Below are positions 5,773 through 7,804 of a stretch of DNA of 7,804 nt, one piece after another. Position 1 is the first letter of the stretch, and each line of letters begins with the position of its first letter. Position numbers and translations under genes: made by a program. The DNA is taken from contig JASEHG010000094.1 of assembly GCA_030018855.1 (NCBI GenBank), positions 1 to 7,804 on the forward strand, given 5' to 3'. This stretch comes from Candidatus Brocadiaceae bacterium (GTDB lineage Bacteria; Planctomycetota; Brocadiia; Brocadiales; Bathyanammoxibiaceae). A model generated the notes under the pieces. The model saw nothing but the letters and a program-made list of their open reading frames with translations. It did not search any database and was not told the DNA's origin.

Positions 5773-7053
5773 ATGCTATACCTGATTATCATTGTTATAA
5801 TGCTAGTAGTGGGGCTCTTCATCTACCTGATTATTACCCAACGGAGGGGGCAAAAGGGACAGGATACGCTCCTGATCCAACAGCAGGTCAATGACCTCAG
5901 GGAGCAGACCACTGAGAGCATGTCCCAACTCTCCAACATGATACTCCGAACAAACGAGGCCCTTGGTGCCAGGGTAGATAATGCCACTAGTGCCTTAACA
6001 CAGGTACAGGGCCAGTTACAGCAACGGATGGACAACCTGAAACAACAGAGCTCCACCGATTTCCACCAGCTCACAGAACAACTCAGTCAGCGACTGCAGG
6101 CCCAGCAGGAAGTCCTCTCCAAGACCCATGAAACCCTGGGCGGCAGGCTGGACCATCATGCCAACATCGTAAAAGACGTACATGGGAAGCTGGAGGGGCT
6201 CTTCCAGGCCACGCAGGGGGTTATGGAGCTGAAACGGGACATCATCTCCTTGCAGGAGGTCTTCAGAGCCCCCCAATACCGAGGCGGTGTGGGCGAGATG
6301 CTGTTAGAAAAACTCCTCAAAGACGCCCTGCCACCAGACCTCTGGGCCTCACAACACCCCTTTAATGACGGCACCAGAGTAGACGCCGTAATAAAACTGG
6401 ACGGGAAATTAGTGCCTATAGACGCAAAGTTCCCATTGGACAACTTCAAAAAGTTCATTAACGCAAAAGACGACGCAGAAAGGAAAGGGGCCAGAAGGGC
6501 CTTCTTATCCGATGTAAAGGGTAAAATAGACGATATATCCAAAAAATACATCCGCCCGGACGAAGGCACTTATGATTACGCCTTCATGTACATACCCGCC
6601 GAAGGCGTGTACGGTGAAATCCTGGCCCTTGATGATTCCTCGGGAGAGGCCCTGCTGAATTATGCCTGGGCAAAGAAGGTCTTTCCAGTCTCACCTAACA
6701 CCTTCTGGGCACATCTGCAGGCCATCCATTTTGGACTCAAGGCCCTCAAGATAGAAGAAAGGGCCGAAGAAGTAATAGAAAACATCCAGACCCTGAAGAA
6801 GAACTTTGAAAACTTTAAAAAGGATTTTGATACCCTGGGCGACCACATAAGGAAGGCCTCGGGAAAACATGACGAGGCCAGGAAAGACCTGGACAGGTTC
6901 GGCGACCGCCTGGAAAAGATAGAATCCCTTGGCAGTGACACCGCAGTAGATAAGGATGTAGGGGCGACCCGGCGGGTCGCCCCTACAGAGCCAGCAGTAT
7001 CCATTACTCCCCAGCCTCCCAATAGGTCCGCCCCGCCCACCACGAGCCTTTGA
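5773..7053 (+). CDS. rmuC: RmuC-family DNA recombination protein
   Basis: RmuC proteins are nuclease-like factors linked genetically to limiting recombination at inverted repeats. This 426-residue protein has the usual build. Residues 2-22 are an N-terminal membrane helix (LYLIIIVIMLVVGLFIYLII). A long Gln-rich coiled coil follows (about 30-160). The conserved core (about 160-345) is PD-(D/E)XK-like, with VDAVIKLDG (203-211) and VPIDAKFP (214-221) giving the D...DAK active-site pattern, then DYAFMYIPAEGVYGEI and VSPNTFWAHLQAI. A charged helical region (325-388) ends it. The last 37 residues are a low-complexity Pro/Thr tail. It contains GATRRVAPT (397-405), encoded by a perfect palindrome and so probably an insertion. 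The start is ATG 5773, and the hydrophobic helix begins immediately. It is transcribed divergently from mfd. Confidence 0.93.
   Translation: MLYLIIIVIMLVVGLFIYLIITQRRGQKGQDTLLIQQQVNDLREQTTESMSQLSNMILRTNEALGARVDNATSALTQVQGQLQQRMDNLKQQSSTDFHQLTEQLSQRLQAQQEVLSKTHETLGGRLDHHANIVKDVHGKLEGLFQATQGVMELKRDIISLQEVFRAPQYRGGVGEMLLEKLLKDALPPDLWASQHPFNDGTRVDAVIKLDGKLVPIDAKFPLDNFKKFINAKDDAERKGARRAFLSDVKGKIDDISKKYIRPDEGTYDYAFMYIPAEGVYGEILALDDSSGEALLNYAWAKKVFPVSPNTFWAHLQAIHFGLKALKIEERAEEVIENIQTLKKNFENFKKDFDTLGDHIRKASGKHDEARKDLDRFGDRLEKIESLGSDTAVDKDVGATRRVAPTEPAVSITPQPPNRSAPPTTSL
6958..6986. repeat. GGGGCGAC-type palindrome in the rmuC C-terminal tail
   Basis: GTAGGGGCGACCC (6958-6970) and GGGTCGCCCCTAC (6974-6986) form a perfect 13-bp stem with loop GGC. 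It lies in coding sequence and reads V-G-A-T-R-R-V-A-P-T in the unconserved tail after the RmuC core. No T-run follows, so it is not an intrinsic terminator. Its arms match those at 5135-5172 and, less perfectly, 7275-7302. Confidence 0.85.
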
Positions 7054-7077
7054 TTTCCCGCTGGAAGGAAATATAAT
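7050..7077 (+). promoter_or_regulatory. Promoter of the RNase HII-like gene
   Basis: TTGATT (7050-7055) and TATAAT (7072-7077, exact consensus) are separated by 16 bases. The -35 box overlaps the rmuC stop codon TGA 7051-7053. Transcription would begin near 7084, giving a leader of about 55 bases before ATG 7140. The downstream gene can therefore be expressed independently of rmuC. Confidence 0.65.
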
Positions 7078-7085
7078 ACGCTAGA

Positions 7086-7115
7086 GGTAGGGGGGGAAAA
7101 TTTTCAACCCCTCCC
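7086..7115 (+). other. Possible leader hairpin before the RNase HII-like gene
   Basis: GGTAGGGG (7086-7093) can pair with CCCCTCCC (7108-7115), 7 of 8 positions, around a loop holding AAAATTTT. It would form at the very 5' end of the predicted transcript. No T-run follows, so termination of rmuC is not supported. An mRNA stabilising structure is possible. Confidence 0.35.
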
Positions 7116-7139
7116 ATCTCAAAGGGCAAAGAGAAACCT

Positions 7140-7804
7140 ATGGCGATACTGGTAGGGGTGGATGAAGCAGGTTACGGTCCTACCCTTGGGCCACTGGTGA
7201 TTACCGCAGTGGCCTTTGAGGTGAAGGACCACGAGGTGGATGGCAACCTCTGGCAGATACTAAAGGGGGCGGTAGCAGGGGCAACCAGTAAGTCGCCCCT
7301 GCACGTGGCCGTGGCCGATAGTAAACGCCTCTATGCCTCGGGCAGAGGACTCCGCCGCCTGGAGGTGGGCGTCCTGGCCTTTCAGGGATGCATCGGGGAC
7401 GTAGGAGATTTCAAACGGCTGCTGGAGGCACTCCACTGCTACGACGAAGGCCAGCTAAAATTATACCCATGGCACCATGATATGCAGTTAAGTCTACCCC
7501 TGACAGCCGCCGAAGGGCTTGCCAGGTACCGTAAACTACTGGAGGAAGTCCTATCTTCACAGGACGTAAGGTTTCTGGGGGCAAGGGCATCAGTCACATC
7601 TCCTTATGAATTTAATAAAGGGATAGACTCTTGCGGCAACAAGGCCTTGCTCCTCTTTGATAACTGTGTTAAGCTGATGAGTAGTTTATGGGGAGAGTAT
7701 CCCCAACTAGAGATACTCTGCGATAGGCACGGAGGTCGCAGCCGATATGCTACCCTGCTCTCCAGGGCATTTAGTAGATGCAAGGTTACCGTCCTTTCGG
7801 AAGG
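7140..7804 (+). CDS. RNase HII-like ribonuclease (partial, divergent family)
   Basis: The frame runs from ATG 7140 to the window edge without a stop, giving 221 residues of the N-terminal part. Residues 1-20 read MAILVGVDEAGYGPTLGPLV, matching the RNase HII motif DEAGRGP with catalytic Asp8 and Glu9 and the following GP(L/V). ADSKRLY (59-65) corresponds to the NDSKKL motif. CDRHGGRSRY (194-203) supplies a likely further catalytic Asp195. RNase HII removes ribonucleotides and RNA primers from DNA. The sequence between these motifs is longer and unlike that of E. coli RnhB, so this is a divergent branch, which I associate with planctomycetes. Function is inferred from the motifs alone. The ribosome binding site is weak (AAAGAG 6 bases upstream). 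A palindrome at 7275-7302 encodes AGATSKSPL just before the ADSK motif, probably as an inserted loop. Confidence 0.75.
   Translation, partial: MAILVGVDEAGYGPTLGPLVITAVAFEVKDHEVDGNLWQILKGAVAGATSKSPLHVAVADSKRLYASGRGLRRLEVGVLAFQGCIGDVGDFKRLLEALHCYDEGQLKLYPWHHDMQLSLPLTAAEGLARYRKLLEEVLSSQDVRFLGARASVTSPYEFNKGIDSCGNKALLLFDNCVKLMSSLWGEYPQLEILCDRHGGRSRYATLLSRAFSRCKVTVLSE
7275..7302. repeat. GGGGCGAC-type palindrome in the RNase HII-like gene
   Basis: GCAGGGGCAAC (7275-7285) pairs with GTCGCCCCTGC (7292-7302) at 10 of 11 positions, loop CAGTAA. The right arm is identical to 5162-5172. It reads A-G-A-T-S-K-S-P-L (residues 46-54). Gly-Ala-Thr is shared with the mfd and rmuC copies, while the 3' half is in another phase because the spacer length differs. 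Confidence 0.75.

Noticed and set aside
6156..6569. 137-codon frame on the - strand opposite rmuC
   Set aside because: It is antisense to the conserved RmuC core and shows no ribosome site or motif.
6958..6986. Intrinsic terminator of rmuC
   Set aside because: The stem is strong, but it lies about 65 bases inside the gene before the stop codon and has no T-run.

Overview
The window holds six protein genes or gene fragments on both strands of a bacterial genome of intermediate GC content. Mfd, a SurA/PpiC-type isomerase, an RmuC-family protein and a divergent RNase HII-like protein are all bacterial. The RNase HII-like protein has the DEAGYGP and CDRHGGR motifs, which I associate with planctomycete-type homologues. 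Together with the many small dispersed palindromes this suggests a Planctomycetota or related environmental lineage. That placement is an inference, not a demonstration.

Layout. Positions 1-129 are the 3' end of an unidentified + strand gene. It converges on a - strand gene (208-840) for a small HExxH metalloprotease-like protein, and a long imperfect inverted array of 7-base units lies between them. Next, all on the - strand, come a clear Rho-independent terminator (884-912), a SurA/PpiC peptidyl-prolyl isomerase (918-2006), a repeat-filled spacer (2007-2145), and the transcription-repair coupling factor mfd (2146-5617). mfd is split into two reading frames by one extra base at an imperfect palindrome near 5331-5370. 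A strong sigma70-like promoter (5631-5660) drives mfd with almost no 5' leader. The divergent intergenic region 5618-5772 leads to rmuC on the + strand (5773-7053). A second promoter overlaps the rmuC stop codon and precedes the RNase HII-like gene (7140 to the window edge).

How the genes relate. mfd and the isomerase gene form a likely - strand operon ending at the 884-912 terminator. mfd, rmuC and the RNase HII-like gene all concern DNA maintenance: stalled polymerase removal, a nuclease-like recombination factor, and cleavage of RNA in RNA:DNA hybrids. The isomerase acts in the envelope.

The most notable feature is a set of short palindromes sitting inside coding sequence. One family (core GGGGCGAC...GTCGCCCC) lies in mfd, rmuC and the RNase HII-like gene, each time reading Gly-Ala-Thr at its 5' arm. 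A second family (core CCGCCTNAGGCGG) lies twice in the isomerase gene, once at the mfd 3' end and once nested inside the first family in mfd, always in one reading frame. This resembles the known Rickettsia palindromic elements that insert in frame into proteins. A further palindrome coincides with the mfd frameshift.
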